A stretch of 45,591 nt of DNA, taken from Desulfobacterales bacterium. Lineage in GTDB: Bacteria > Desulfobacterota > Desulfobulbia > Desulfobulbales > JAGXFP01. The stretch is taken from the NCBI GenBank assembly GCA_024637225.1, contig JAGXFP010000064.1:1-45591 (forward strand), written 5' to 3'. Position numbers and translations under genes: made by a program. Positions 17,124 to 25,431 of the stretch are shown here, piece by piece. The notes under the pieces are model-generated. The model had not been told where the DNA came from. It ran no database searches and was given only the letters and a program-made list of their open reading frames with translations. The first letter of the stretch is position 1, and each line of letters starts with the position of its first letter.

Positions 17124-18500
17124 ATGGAATCGAAAGCTTCGTTGACCCCCCGCGAAATTGTCGCGGAACTTGATAAATACATTATCGGCCAGGCAGGCGC
17201 CAAGCGTTTTACCGCCGTCGCTTTGCGAAACCGCTGGCGTCGGCAGCAGGTGCCGCCCCCTTTGGCCGATGAGATCGCTCCTAAAAATATCATTATGATC
17301 GGCCCCACCGGGGTTGGTAAAACCGAGATTGCCCGGCGTCTGGCCAAATTGGCCCAGTCTCCGTTTATCAAGGTCGAGGCCTCGAAGTTTACCGAGGTCG
17401 GCTATGTCGGGCGTGATGTGGAATCGATGATCCGGGACCTCACCGATCTGGCCGTCAAGATCGTTAACGATGAGGAGAGGGAAAAGGTAACGGCCCGGGC
17501 CGCCGAGATGGCGGAAGAGCGCCTGCTCGATGTTCTGGTGCCGCTCACGGACAAACCGGCTTACGCCACCACTCCCGGTTTTCCCGAGGATGATGACGCG
17601 GTCTCCCGACTTGACACGACCAGGGAGAAATTCAGGCGGATGCTCAGGGAGGGAAAGCTCGATGAGCGAATTGTCGAAATGGACTTCGAGCAGTCCCAGC
17701 AGATGCCCATGATCGAGATGCTTTCCGGAGGACCGGGCATGGAGGATATGGGCATGGGAGTAAAGGAGATGTTCGGCAAAATTTTCCCCCAGAAAAAAGA
17801 GCCCCGCAAAGTCAAGGTGGCCGAGGCCATGGCTCTGTTGACCTCCGAAGAATCAGCCAAGCTCGTCGATATGGAGAAGGTCAGCGACCTTGCCGTTCGC
17901 AGAACCGAACAATCGGGTATCGTGTTTATCGATGAGATCGACAAGATCGCCTCCCGTCAGGGCGGCTCGCAAAGCGGCGAGGTTTCCCGGGAAGGGGTTC
18001 AGCGCGACCTTCTGCCGATCGTGGAAGGCTCGACGGTCACCACCAAACACGGCATGGTCCGGACCGATCACATTCTGTTCATCGCTAGCGGCGCTTTTCA
18101 CCTTGCCAAGCCCTCTGATCTGGTTCCGGAATTGCAGGGGAGGTTCCCGATCAGGGTCGAACTGCACCCCCTCGGCAAAGAGGAATTTTACCGAATTCTT
18201 ACCGAGCCCGAAAATGCCTTGATCAGACAGTATATCGCCTTGATGGAAACGGAGGGGGTTGAACTTGTTTTCGAGGATCAGGCCATTCATGAAATTGCCG
18301 AGATTGCCGCTGAAGTAAACAGCCGGACCGAGAACATCGGAGCCCGCCGCCTGCACACCGTCTTGGAAAGGGTCCTGGAAGAACTTTCTTTCAAGGCCCC
18401 TGAAATGACCGAGCCGCGTTTCGTGGTGACCGCCGCTTACGTGAAAGAGCAACTGGCCGATATCTCTCAGGATGAGGATTTAAGCCGTTTTATTCTGTAA
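17124..18500 (+). CDS. hslU: ATP-dependent protease ATPase subunit HslU
   Basis: HslU is the AAA+ unfoldase feeding HslV. From ATG 17124 it has 458 residues. Features: [16 protein letters not shown] near the N-terminus, Walker A GPTGVGKT (60-67), the pore loop GYVG (93-96), a charged intermediate domain (about 110-245) with a Met/Gly-rich stretch ([19 protein letters not shown]), Walker B IVFIDEID (266-273), and the C-terminal tail ending SRFIL, which docks into HslV pockets. An upstream in-frame ATG at 17043 would overlap hslV and lacks homology. The intermediate domain is slightly longer than in E. coli. Confidence 0.96.
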   Translation: MESKASLTPREIVAELDKYIIGQAGAKRFTAVALRNRWRRQQVPPPLADEIAPKNIIMIGPTGVGKTEIARRLAKLAQSPFIKVEASKFTEVGYVGRDVESMIRDLTDLAVKIVNDEEREKVTARAAEMAEERLLDVLVPLTDKPAYATTPGFPEDDDAVSRLDTTREKFRRMLREGKLDERIVEMDFEQSQQMPMIEMLSGGPGMEDMGMGVKEMFGKIFPQKKEPRKVKVAEAMALLTSEESAKLVDMEKVSDLAVRRTEQSGIVFIDEIDKIASRQGGSQSGEVSREGVQRDLLPIVEGSTVTTKHGMVRTDHILFIASGAFHLAKPSDLVPELQGRFPIRVELHPLGKEEFYRILTEPENALIRQYIALMETEGVELVFEDQAIHEIAEIAAEVNSRTENIGARRLHTVLERVLEELSFKAPEMTEPRFVVTAAYVKEQLADISQDEDLSRFIL

Positions 18501-18516
18501 TTCGCGAGGATCTACA

Positions 18517-19026
18517 ATGTATGACCCGGAGCTTAAGTATTGCCCCCGTTGCAAGGATGAGTATCGTCCGGAAATTGAAATATGCCCAGGCTGTGAGGTT
18601 GACCTGATAGCTGGCAGCCAAATGCTTGCCGAAAAAGAGAAACAGCAGCGGAAAATCATGGAACGCGGGGGCGAGCTTACCGCCGATGACGAACTGGTCG
18701 CGGTTCGCAGCGGACCTCTGGCCGAAATGAAGGGTTATGAACAATTGCTGGCTAAGGAGAGGATCAGCGCGATGCTGACCGGTGATGAAAGTTCCTGCGG
18801 CAAAGGATGTTGCGGCGGCAATTGCAACCTGGTAGTCAGAAGGGAGGAGGCCCGTGACGCAGTAATGATCATTGAGAGCGAGATTCGCCGCACCGCGGTT
18901 ATCGATACCGTGGCCGGATCGGCGGAATCGGTTTTCGATCCGCTCTCCGCCGAAAATACCTGCCCGGCCTGCGGACATGGTTTTTCGGGGGGGACCGAGT
19001 GTCCCGACTGCGGTTTGTGCTTCTGA
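18517..19026 (+). CDS. Zinc-ribbon protein of unknown function
   Basis: A 169-residue soluble protein, ATG 18517 with GAGG 8 nt upstream, 16 nt after hslU, so clearly in that operon. It has three cysteine groups. The N-terminal ribbon is CPRC...CPGC (C9, C12, C23, C26). A middle Cys/Gly-rich patch is SSCGKGCCGGNCN. The C-terminal ribbon is CPACGH...CPDCG. Between them LVAVRSGPLAEMKGYEQLLAKERI and CNLVVRREEARDAVMII resemble the small DUF2007-type (PII-like) domain in outline. I cannot assign a function. Position after hslVU would fit an adaptor or metal-binding accessory, but nothing in the sequence proves it. Confidence 0.8.
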   Translation: MYDPELKYCPRCKDEYRPEIEICPGCEVDLIAGSQMLAEKEKQQRKIMERGGELTADDELVAVRSGPLAEMKGYEQLLAKERISAMLTGDESSCGKGCCGGNCNLVVRREEARDAVMIIESEIRRTAVIDTVAGSAESVFDPLSAENTCPACGHGFSGGTECPDCGLCF

Positions 19027-19037
19027 TTTTCCATAAA

Positions 19038-19092
19038 CCTGAATCCGTGAGCGTTCGAGAACGGTGCAGATACAAGCCGTCACGGATTCAGG
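19038..19092. repeat. Compact TIR element overlapping the ksgA stop
   Basis: Perfect 13-bp terminal inverted repeats CCTGAATCCGTGA (19038-19050) and TCACGGATTCAGG (19080-19092) enclose GCGTTCGAGAACGGTGCAGA. It is the shortest complete member of this family in the window. Its right end supplies the TGA stop codon of ksgA (19088-19090). Confidence 0.85.
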
Positions 19093-19957
19093 ATTGAGGC
19101 AAATCAGAGTCCTGGATCGTATTGACCAGCCGGACAAATTCCTCGACTGACAACTTTTCGGGTCGAACCTTGGGGTCGATCCCGGCTTTTTCCAGAACAA
19201 CTTTCAGCATTTTTTTGTCGGTATTGGCAATACCCGATGAAGAGAGACTGTTGAACAGGGTCTTGCGCCGCTGCTGAAAGGCGGCGTTTACCGCTTTCTT
19301 GAGTAGGGCCGGGTCGTGGTCCGGCAGTTCCCTGACCCTCAAGGGGGGCGGGTCGAAAAGGATCCTGGTGACCACCGAGTCGATTTTCGGCCGGGGGTGA
19401 AACTGTTCCGGTCCCACCTCCATGATGATTTTTGTCGAGGCACAGGCGGCGAGCAGCACCGACAGCACCCCGTAGACCTTCGTTCCCGGCGACGCCTGCA
19501 AACGTTGGCCGACTTCCTTTTGCAGCATCAAAACCGCGTATTCCATCACGTCACGATTTTCGATGAGCTTGAAAACCAGGGGGTTGGAGATCGAGTAGGG
19601 CAGATTGGCGATGATCTTCAGTTTGCCGCCGATCCGGGCGGATAATTCCCGAAAATCGGTCTTGAGGAGATCCTGATGGATTAAGGTGACATTCGAGGGC
19701 AGGATCTTTTGCTCCTCATGCCATTCGACGATGCCTTTGTCCAGCTCAATGCCGATCACCTCGCGGGCCTTCGCCGCCAGGGGAATGGTCACGGCCCCCA
19801 GACCCACTCCGAGTTCAATGATCGTGTCCTCTCCGGTAACACCGGCTTTGGCGATAATGGCCTCGGAGATGGCCGGGTTGACCAGGAAATTCTGACCGCG
19901 CTCTTTACTGGGTGCCAGTCTTGAGTTCCGGAGTGTTTGTTTTATGTTATTTTGCAC
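19088..19957 (-). CDS. rsmA: 16S rRNA (adenine1518/1519-N6,N6)-dimethyltransferase
   Basis: RsmA/KsgA dimethylates two adenosines near the 3' end of 16S rRNA with SAM during small-subunit maturation. The 289-residue protein shows KERGQNFLVNP (18-28), IIELGVGLGAVTIPLA (motif I), VIGIELDKG, the catalytic NLPYSISNPL and, in the C-terminal domain, FHPRPKIDSVV and AAFQQRRKTLFNSL. The length is at the upper end of the family. The last residues (DSDLPQS) and the stop lie against or within a terminal inverted repeat, so the tail may have been altered by insertion. It sits 88 nt downstream of tsaD on the same strand. Confidence 0.95.
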   Translation of the reverse strand: MQNNIKQTLRNSRLAPSKERGQNFLVNPAISEAIIAKAGVTGEDTIIELGVGLGAVTIPLAAKAREVIGIELDKGIVEWHEEQKILPSNVTLIHQDLLKTDFRELSARIGGKLKIIANLPYSISNPLVFKLIENRDVMEYAVLMLQKEVGQRLQASPGTKVYGVLSVLLAACASTKIIMEVGPEQFHPRPKIDSVVTRILFDPPPLRVRELPDHDPALLKKAVNAAFQQRRKTLFNSLSSSGIANTDKKMLKVVLEKAGIDPKVRPEKLSVEEFVRLVNTIQDSDLPQS

Positions 19958-20045
19958 TCATTAGTCGCTCTGTTGACTTTTTCTTAACGGTAAAGGCCGG
20001 CGCTAAAGATGTATAGGGCGGGGATTCCGTGCCCATGGCCTTTTT

Positions 20046-21050
20046 TCAACTGAATGTCGATCTCGAATAGACGTCGGAATCCGGACAGATTTCCGCGTTA
20101 CCTCTGAACTTGAAATACCCGGCCAGGGCGATCATCGCCGCGTTGTCGGTGCAGAACCTTTTCGGGGTCAGAAAGACGCTTTTGTTCTCCGCCCCGCCTC
20201 GGTTGAGCATCAGTTCCCGCAGACGCGGATTAGCGCCGACCCCGCCGGCCAGCACGATATTCCGGCAGCCGTTCTGACTTGCGGCCCGCAGGGTTTTGGT
20301 GGTAATCACCTCGACGATTGCTTCCTGAAAGGAGGCACAGAGGTCGGCAATATTCAGCTCCATGTTCTTTTTTTTATGTTGACTGACATAATTGGCCACC
20401 GCCGTTTTCAGACCGCTGAAGCTGAAGTCCAGGTTGTCACGGCCCAGCCAGGCCCTGGGAAAATTAATGGCTTCGGGATCTCCCTCCTCGGCCGCTCTGC
20501 TGATAAACGGTCCGCCTGGATAGCCGAGACCGAGAAGTTTGGCGACTTTATCGAAGGCTTCGCCGGCGGCATCGTCACGGGTGCGGCCGAGCAGTTTGAA
20601 CTTTTCGGGCCCTTCGGCCAGAAAGATGCTCGAATGACCGCCTGAAGCGACCATCGCTATATAAGGAAAGGCCGGGTGTTGCTCGGCAAGGAAGATCGAC
20701 AGCAGATGCCCGGTCAGGTGATCGACCCCGACCATGGGAATTTGCCGGACCAGCGAAAGAGCTTTGGCATAGGTATGGCCCACCAGCAGGCATCCGACCA
20801 GCCCCGGTCCTTCGGTCACCGCCAGTCCGTCGATCTGGTCCAGGGTCAGCCCGGCTTCTTTCAGGGCGGTATCGACCACGTGGCTGATATTGCGGATGTG
20901 CTGCCGCGAGGCAAGTTCCGGGACCACTCCGCCGTAAAGGGCATGTATATCAACCTGGGAGTTGATGACATCGGCCAGCAGGGTTTTGCCGTCGGCCAGT
21001 ATCGCGGCCGCGGTCTCGTCGCAGGAACTTTCAATTCCGAGGATCAGCAT
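20046..21050 (-). CDS. tsaD: tRNA N6-threonylcarbamoyladenosine transferase subunit TsaD
   Basis: TsaD transfers the threonylcarbamoyl group to A37 of ANN-decoding tRNAs, with TsaB and TsaE. The 334-residue ASKHA-fold protein has LGIESSCDETAAAI (4-17), GGVVPELASRQH (40-51), TEGPGLVGCLLVG, the metal pair H111/H115 in DHLTGHLLS, VASGGHSS, and GGVGANPRLRE with a late CTDNAAMIA. The metal motif is HLTGH where most bacteria have HLEGH or HMEGH; the two His ligands are kept. ksgA follows downstream. Confidence 0.95.
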   Translation of the reverse strand: MLILGIESSCDETAAAILADGKTLLADVINSQVDIHALYGGVVPELASRQHIRNISHVVDTALKEAGLTLDQIDGLAVTEGPGLVGCLLVGHTYAKALSLVRQIPMVGVDHLTGHLLSIFLAEQHPAFPYIAMVASGGHSSIFLAEGPEKFKLLGRTRDDAAGEAFDKVAKLLGLGYPGGPFISRAAEEGDPEAINFPRAWLGRDNLDFSFSGLKTAVANYVSQHKKKNMELNIADLCASFQEAIVEVITTKTLRAASQNGCRNIVLAGGVGANPRLRELMLNRGGAENKSVFLTPKRFCTDNAAMIALAGYFKFRGNAEICPDSDVYSRSTFS

Positions 21051-21081
21051 GATGATTTGGTGATTTCCTGAAGCTTGTAAT

Positions 21082-21301
21082 CATGAATCCATGAGCGTTC
21101 GAGAACGGCGCAGATGGAAGGCGGCAACGATGTTGATAATTCTGATGGTATATCAAGGAGTTGCCAACGAGGCAGATGCGCCGTTGTCGGGCGCCCCGCA
21201 GGGTGGCGGGTACATTCCAGCCACCACGGATCACTGTCTGTATTTTACGTAAAAACAATCACATATCGTGAATCAATGCACTAAGCCGTCACGGATTCAG
21301 G
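21082..21301. repeat. Long TIR element, CATGAATCCATGA...TCACGGATTCAGG
   Basis: The left end is CATGAATCCATGA (21082-21094), degenerate against the family. The right end TCACGGATTCAGG (21289-21301) is preceded by AAGCCG. Inside, GCGTTCGAGAACGGCGC (21095-21111) pairs with GCGCCGTTGTCGGGCGC (21178-21194) at 14 of 17 positions. The module GCAGATG...GGCGGCAACGATGTTGATAA...TATATCAAGGAGTTGCCAAC recurs at 37031-37116 and, reversed, at 25290-25377. Confidence 0.75.
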
Positions 21302-21373
21302 TGTAAGGTTTATAAGGGAGCTTTGTTCGGCTGCGCCTTTTTACAAGTTGGACATCTTTAATACAAAGCGAAT

Positions 21374-21424
21374 AATTTTGCTAACGGTTTAATTTTGCTA
21401 ACGGTTTAATTTGGCTACCGGTTT
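21374..21424. repeat. Three tandem 17-bp repeats
   Basis: AATTTTGCTAACGGTTT occurs at 21374-21390 and 21391-21407, then AATTTGGCTACCGGTTT at 21408-21424, with two changes. The array is AT-rich and lies 310 bp before moaA. Confidence 0.85.
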
Positions 21425-21734
21425 AATAAGGGTTAAGATAAGCTGAATCTATGACGGCGATTGGGCCGTATGCCCTTGCCAGCTTGTAATTGGTTGTTTG
21501 TCCGCTCCTTGATCGAGGTGAATTCGCCACCCTTCAGGGCGTTCGGTATCTGGCCTGCCGTGGTTCCGGTAACTCGTCGATATACCGTGAGATAATCAAT
21601 ATCGGCCCGCCTTCCTGCTCTGATCGGTTCTTTAAAGCCCTTGATTCAGGTTGAATTCGATTGAGGCATGATCGGTTAGACAAGATAGCAACGATTGGCT
21701 CTGTATTCCATAAAAACATGGTTTGGATCATTAA

Positions 21735-22766
21735 ATGAATATTTTCAGCAGTAACCCATCGGAACAGCCGAAAAATATAGGGCTTGTCGACTCTTTTTCC
21801 CGCTCGGTCAGTTACCTGCGGGTCTCCCTTACCGATCAGTGCAATCTGCGCTGTTTTTATTGCACGCCGAAACCGCTTGAGGACAAACTTGATGCCGGGG
21901 AGTTGCTCAGTTACGAGGAGTTGCTCGAAGTCATAAAAGTTGCGGCCGGTCTGGGGATCAAAAAAGTCCGGTTGACCGGGGGGGAACCCCTGGTTCGTCG
22001 CGATGTCACCGGTTTTATCGGCGAGCTGGCCAGGCTTGACGGCATTGAAGAGGTGCGGATCACCACCAACGGCATGTTGCTGGCCGACAAAATCGCGGAG
22101 CTGTATGAATCCGGGATCCGCAAACTCAATATCAGTCTCGATACCTTAAAGCCCGGGCGTTTTCGGGAAATCACCGGCGTTGACGGTTTCACCAGGGTCT
22201 GGCGGGGTATTGAGCAGTCCCTTGACCGGGAGTTTGCCGCAATCAAGCTCAATGTGGTGGCGATGAACGGCATTAACGACGATGAGTTTATCGATTTTGC
22301 CAGGTTGTCGTTGGAGAAACCGCTCCAGGTTCGATTTATCGAGTTCATGCCGATGGGTGACGACAGCAACTGGCGGCAGGACTATTACATAATGTCCGCT
22401 GATATCATGGCCCGAATCGAGAGGGAACTGGGCGGATTGACCCCGGTGGGCGGCGGCAGGTTTGACGGGCCGGCCAAGACCTATCGCCTGCCGGGGGCGG
22501 CGGGAACCGTGGGATTTATCAGCCCGATCAGCGACCATTTCTGTGCCCGGTGTAATCGGCTGCGGCTGACCGCTGAAGGCCGCCTGCGCTCCTGCCTGCT
22601 TACCGACCGGGAAACCGATCTGAAGACGATTATCCGGTCCGGCGGCACAGCCGCCGATATTCGCGCCGCCCTGATCGCGACCATCAAGAATAAACCAGAA
22701 GGCCACAAGCTGTCGGGGTCTGAAATCAAGAACTGCCATGGCCGAATGTCGAGAATCGGCGGTTAG
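21735..22766 (+). CDS. moaA: GTP 3',8-cyclase, molybdenum cofactor biosynthesis
   Basis: MoaA is a radical-SAM enzyme that starts molybdopterin synthesis by converting GTP to 3',8-cyclo-7,8-dihydro-GTP. The 343-residue protein carries the radical-SAM cluster CNLRCFYC (C36, C40, C43), the SAM-binding TGGEPL (81-86), LNISLDTL (131-138), and the C-terminal second [4Fe-4S] cysteines C270, C273 and C287. It ends RIGG, the C-terminal Gly-Gly needed for activity in the family. No other moa gene is adjacent. Molybdo- or tungsto-enzymes are expected in the genome. The start ATG 21735 has only a weak upstream site. Confidence 0.95.
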   Translation: MNIFSSNPSEQPKNIGLVDSFSRSVSYLRVSLTDQCNLRCFYCTPKPLEDKLDAGELLSYEELLEVIKVAAGLGIKKVRLTGGEPLVRRDVTGFIGELARLDGIEEVRITTNGMLLADKIAELYESGIRKLNISLDTLKPGRFREITGVDGFTRVWRGIEQSLDREFAAIKLNVVAMNGINDDEFIDFARLSLEKPLQVRFIEFMPMGDDSNWRQDYYIMSADIMARIERELGGLTPVGGGRFDGPAKTYRLPGAAGTVGFISPISDHFCARCNRLRLTAEGRLRSCLLTDRETDLKTIIRSGGTAADIRAALIATIKNKPEGHKLSGSEIKNCHGRMSRIGG

Positions 22767-22781
22767 CTCCTGACGATACGG

Positions 22782-23891
22782 TCAGGACCGGGAACGGGGA
22801 TAGGACCCCAGCCAGACAAAAGAGGAGCAGCCCATTTTTAGCTCCTCGCATCCCTGCCGGATGTTTTCGTCTTCGATGTGCCCTTCCATGTCCAGGAAGA
22901 ACAGGTACTTGCCGGCTTCGCCCTTCAACGGTCTAGACTCGATCCTGGTCAGGTTTATGCCGTGATCGGCGAGAATGCTTAATGAGTTGTGGAGGGCGCC
23001 GGGACGATCCAGAAGACCTACCAGCAGTGAGCTCTTGTCGTAGCCGCTCCGGGCCGGTGATTCCTGTCCGATCAAGAGGAAACGGGTGGTATTGCCGCTG
23101 TAGTCCTCGATCCCCCTGACCACCGTGTGGAGATGATAAGTCTTGACGGCCATCGAGCTGGCAATAGCTGCCAGGGATGGATCCTCGGCGGCCATCATCG
23201 AGGCCACCGCGCTGCTGAAGACGGTCTGGGTCTTAACCCCGGGCAGATTTTTCTTGAGCCACTGCCGGCATTGGGCCAGGGGTTGGGAGTGGGACACCAC
23301 TTTCATGATGTCGTTGATATCCCCCGACTGGTTGACCAGATGGTGGCTGATGCAGAGGTTCAATTCGCCGCAGATCTTGACGTTGTATTTCATGAAGGAA
23401 TCAAGGGTCGAGGTAACCGCGCCCTCAATGGAGTTTTCCACCGGTACAATCCCGTAATTGACCCTCCCTCTCTCCGTTTCGATGAACACATCCTCGATGG
23501 TCTCCATCGATCGGTAGTAGGCGCTTTGCCCGAAATATTCGACCGCCGCCAGATTGGAGAAAGTCGCCTCGGGGCCAAGATAGGCGACCTCGATTTTTTT
23601 CTGGGAAAGACGGCAGGTGGTGATGATTTCCTGAAATATAGAATCGAGCGAGGGTTCGGGGAAGGCGCCGGCATTGCTTTTGTGTAGCCGTTCGAATATC
23701 TGCCGTTCCCGTTTCGGGTCCCATTTCGGCATATCGTCATGGCTTTTGAGCTGGCCGATTTTCCTGGCGCAAGCGAGTCTTTCTTTCAGCAGGGATAAAA
23801 TTTCCTGATCAATTTCGTCGATGCGGTCCCGAATCTTCAGGAGGGCTTGGGGTTGTGATGGTTCTTTGTTCTGCTCGTCATCGTTAGACAT
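22782..23891 (-). CDS. pheA: Bifunctional chorismate mutase / prephenate dehydratase (P-protein)
   Basis: The P-protein turns chorismate to prephenate and then phenylpyruvate for phenylalanine. The 369-residue protein has an AroQ-type chorismate mutase helix bundle (about 15-98; IRDRIDEIDQEILSLLKERL, KRERQIFERL), a prephenate dehydratase domain (about 100-278) with YLGPEATFS, PVENSIEGAVTSTLD and NTTRFLLIG, and a C-terminal ACT domain (about 285-365) with GALHNSL and ESRPLKG, the phenylalanine-sensing motif. Feedback inhibition by phenylalanine is therefore likely. It is convergent with moaA, separated by 15 bp. Confidence 0.95.
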   Translation of the reverse strand: MSNDDEQNKEPSQPQALLKIRDRIDEIDQEILSLLKERLACARKIGQLKSHDDMPKWDPKRERQIFERLHKSNAGAFPEPSLDSIFQEIITTCRLSQKKIEVAYLGPEATFSNLAAVEYFGQSAYYRSMETIEDVFIETERGRVNYGIVPVENSIEGAVTSTLDSFMKYNVKICGELNLCISHHLVNQSGDINDIMKVVSHSQPLAQCRQWLKKNLPGVKTQTVFSSAVASMMAAEDPSLAAIASSMAVKTYHLHTVVRGIEDYSGNTTRFLLIGQESPARSGYDKSSLLVGLLDRPGALHNSLSILADHGINLTRIESRPLKGEAGKYLFFLDMEGHIEDENIRQGCEELKMGCSSFVWLGSYPRSRS

Positions 23892-24373
23892 GGCTGAGAA
23901 TCCGTTTTTTCAAATTTCTTATCGATTATTTCAGGCTTGGAAGGAATGCAATCTTAATTAGAAAAACCATAATCAACAAGTCGAAATAGTTTTCGCTGTT
24001 TTTTTAGGGACGTTTTACTGTTCAAAGGTCTGGAGTAGCATAAAGTCGCCAGTCCTTTCCGATCCTTGCCACCAGATTTTTCCGGCTTGAAATAAAAGGT
24101 CTTTTGTTCTAACGTTAATATTGGTCTTTATCTTAGCCTGATTGCTGTTTTTATGCGGATTATGTTTGATTAATTCGCAAAAAAGTTTCGGTATGGCTAA
24201 GCAAAAATCGTCTGATCCAAAGCGTGCAAGTTTTTGAGGAATGAAACGTACTCAGGACGCTGCAATGGCGAGACAATTTACAGCCACGCGGGAGCTGGCG
24301 ATTTATGCCCTTTTGGGTGCTTTTTGCGACGCCATCATGGTTACTTTTAATATTCTCAAAGGCATGCCACGAA
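23892..24373. other. 482-bp gap with family-B repeat
   Basis: The left part (23892-24170) is AT-rich and unremarkable, probably holding the pheA promoter on the minus strand. The right part (24206-24340) is a copy of the ~120-bp repeat also seen at 11850-11970, ending TTTTTGCGACGCCATC. An ATG inside it (24305) is in frame with the CBS protein, but I do not take it as the start. Confidence 0.55.
24206..24340. repeat. Dispersed repeat family B, second copy
   Basis: AAAAATCGTCTGATCC, GCGTGCAAGTTTTTGAGGAATG, a degenerate ACGTACTCAGGACGCTGC hairpin, ATGGCGAGACAA and GGAGCTGGCGATTT follow in the same order as in the reverse complement of 11850-11970. It ends with GCTTTTTGCGACGCCATC, the widely repeated box of this window. 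Confidence 0.78.
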
Positions 24374-24973
24374 ATGAAGGTTAAAAACTGGATGAAACCG
24401 GATCCCGTGACGATCGGCAGGACCATGCTGATTCAGCGGGCGGCCGAATTGATGAAGAAGCATTCGATTCGCCATCTGCCGGTGGTTGACGGCAGCCGAC
24501 TGGAAGGTTTCATCACCCAGACCGATCTCCGCCAGTACTTTTTCCCTTCAATGGTAGAGGATATTCATGTTCATGATGTGATGGCGGTCAATCCGATCAC
24601 CATAGACGTCGATTCCAGTATTGACAAGGCGGCCCGGATGATCCACGACCATAAGATCGGCGGTTTGCCCGTTATGGAGGGGGATAGACTGGTCGGGGTG
24701 ATTACTTCTTCCGATATCATCGCGGGTTTTATCGAGGTTATGGGGTTGCTCCAGTCCTCAACCCGTCTTGACGTTATTGTCGACAAGGATGGCGGGGTGG
24801 AGGATGTTACCAGAATCATCAAGGAAAACGAGATCGAGATATTCAGTGTCGCCGCTGAAATACGCAACTCCAGTCCCAAGGTCTACTATTTCAGGCTCGG
24901 CAAGGGCCATATCGAACCGGTAGTAAAGGCCCTTGAGTCCGCCGGCCATCGGGTTATTTCGATTATGGACTGA
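24374..24973 (+). CDS. Tandem CBS-domain protein with C-terminal ACT-like domain (AcuB-like)
   Basis: The 199-residue protein from ATG 24374 has two CBS motifs: MKPDPVTIGRTMLIQRAAEL...HLPVVDGSRLEGFITQTDL (about 5-52) and VMAVNPITIDVDSSIDKAARM...GGLPVMEGDRLVGVITSSDI (about 69-116). These make one Bateman module for adenine nucleotides. A C-terminal 65 residues (LDVIVDKDGGVEDVTRIIKE...FRLGKGHIEPVVKALESAGH) looks ACT-like. AcuB-type proteins have this layout. Position 458 nt before a DUF39 gene matters because archaeal DUF39 proteins carry CBS domains of their own; here they may be supplied separately. The upstream in-frame ATG 24305 lies in a repeat and is rejected. Confidence 0.85.
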   Translation: MKVKNWMKPDPVTIGRTMLIQRAAELMKKHSIRHLPVVDGSRLEGFITQTDLRQYFFPSMVEDIHVHDVMAVNPITIDVDSSIDKAARMIHDHKIGGLPVMEGDRLVGVITSSDIIAGFIEVMGLLQSSTRLDVIVDKDGGVEDVTRIIKENEIEIFSVAAEIRNSSPKVYYFRLGKGHIEPVVKALESAGHRVISIMD

Positions 24974-25043
24974 TTGCTGCCCTGATCCCCGGACATTAAC
25001 TTAGTAGCCGTAAACCATAAAGTTTCGCGAGATTGCGAAGGGA

Positions 25044-25121
25044 TTTTGCGGACCAACTAGGTGCGGCTTCCCTGCATAGCTCTATGTAAAGGAAGTCGCA
25101 ACGCGGTTGGTGCACGTAAAA
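25044..25121. repeat. Long imperfect hairpin
   Basis: Nested arms pair in order: TTTTGCG with CGTAAAA (one mismatch), CCAAC with GTTGG, TGCGGCTTCC with GGAAGTCGCA, and GCATAG with CTATGT. The terminal loop is tiny. No T-tract follows, so it is not a standard terminator. A structured RNA or a palindromic mini-element is equally possible. Confidence 0.55.
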
Positions 25122-25289
25122 TAACGAGCAAGATTGCGATGGTCTCGGGGTTACGGGGTACTGATCCTTGACGACCAGTAGTAGTTTGCTGTTGCCTATT
25201 CTGGAATTAGTGTTTTATCTATGCGTGGGTCTCGGTTGATGAATTTGCCCGTCGCCTTTCAGGCCTTCCTGTAAAGGATCATCAGCCGC

Positions 25290-25377
25290 GTCGATAACTC
25301 GTTGATATATCCTCAGCATGAATCAATATTTGAGCCTCCATGCTTCTGGGCCGTTCCCGAACGCTCACGGATTCAGG
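25290..25377 (-). repeat. TIR module, reverse orientation
   Basis: Read on the minus strand it begins CCTGAATCCGTGAGCGTTCG (from 25377) and ends near ATATATCAACGAGTTATCGA, matching 21082-21168 and 37031-37116. Its outer end faces the DUF39 gene. Confidence 0.72.
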
Positions 25378-25431
25378 GGACATGGTCTGGCGATTTTTGC
25401 GACGCCATCAAAAACAAAGGTGAATCAATAG

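Larger units (their letters stand above)
21051..21734. other. 684-bp repeat-filled gap between tsaD and moaA
   Basis: No gene is convincing here. It holds a long TIR element (21082-21301), three tandem 17-bp units (21374-21424), and a degenerate reverse-oriented family member (about 21563-21650, with GATTCAGG at 21643-21650). A minus-strand frame at 21534-21731 consists largely of that repeat. No molybdenum-cofactor riboswitch could be recognised ahead of moaA. Confidence 0.6.
24974..25431. other. 458-bp gap with long hairpin and reversed TIR module
   Basis: No gene is seen. It contains a 78-bp imperfect hairpin (25044-25121), a reverse-oriented TIR module (25290-25377), and the GCGATTTTTGCGACGCCATC box (25390-25409) just before the DUF39 start. 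A transcript from the CBS gene into the DUF39 gene would have to cross these structures. Confidence 0.55.

Noticed and set aside
21374..21424. Tandem 17-mers as a CRISPR or replication iterons
   Set aside because: Units abut with no spacers, only three copies, and no rep or cas gene is nearby.
21430..21734. A Moco riboswitch ahead of moaA
   Set aside because: I could not find the conserved paired elements; the region is explained better as a decayed reverse copy of the TIR family.
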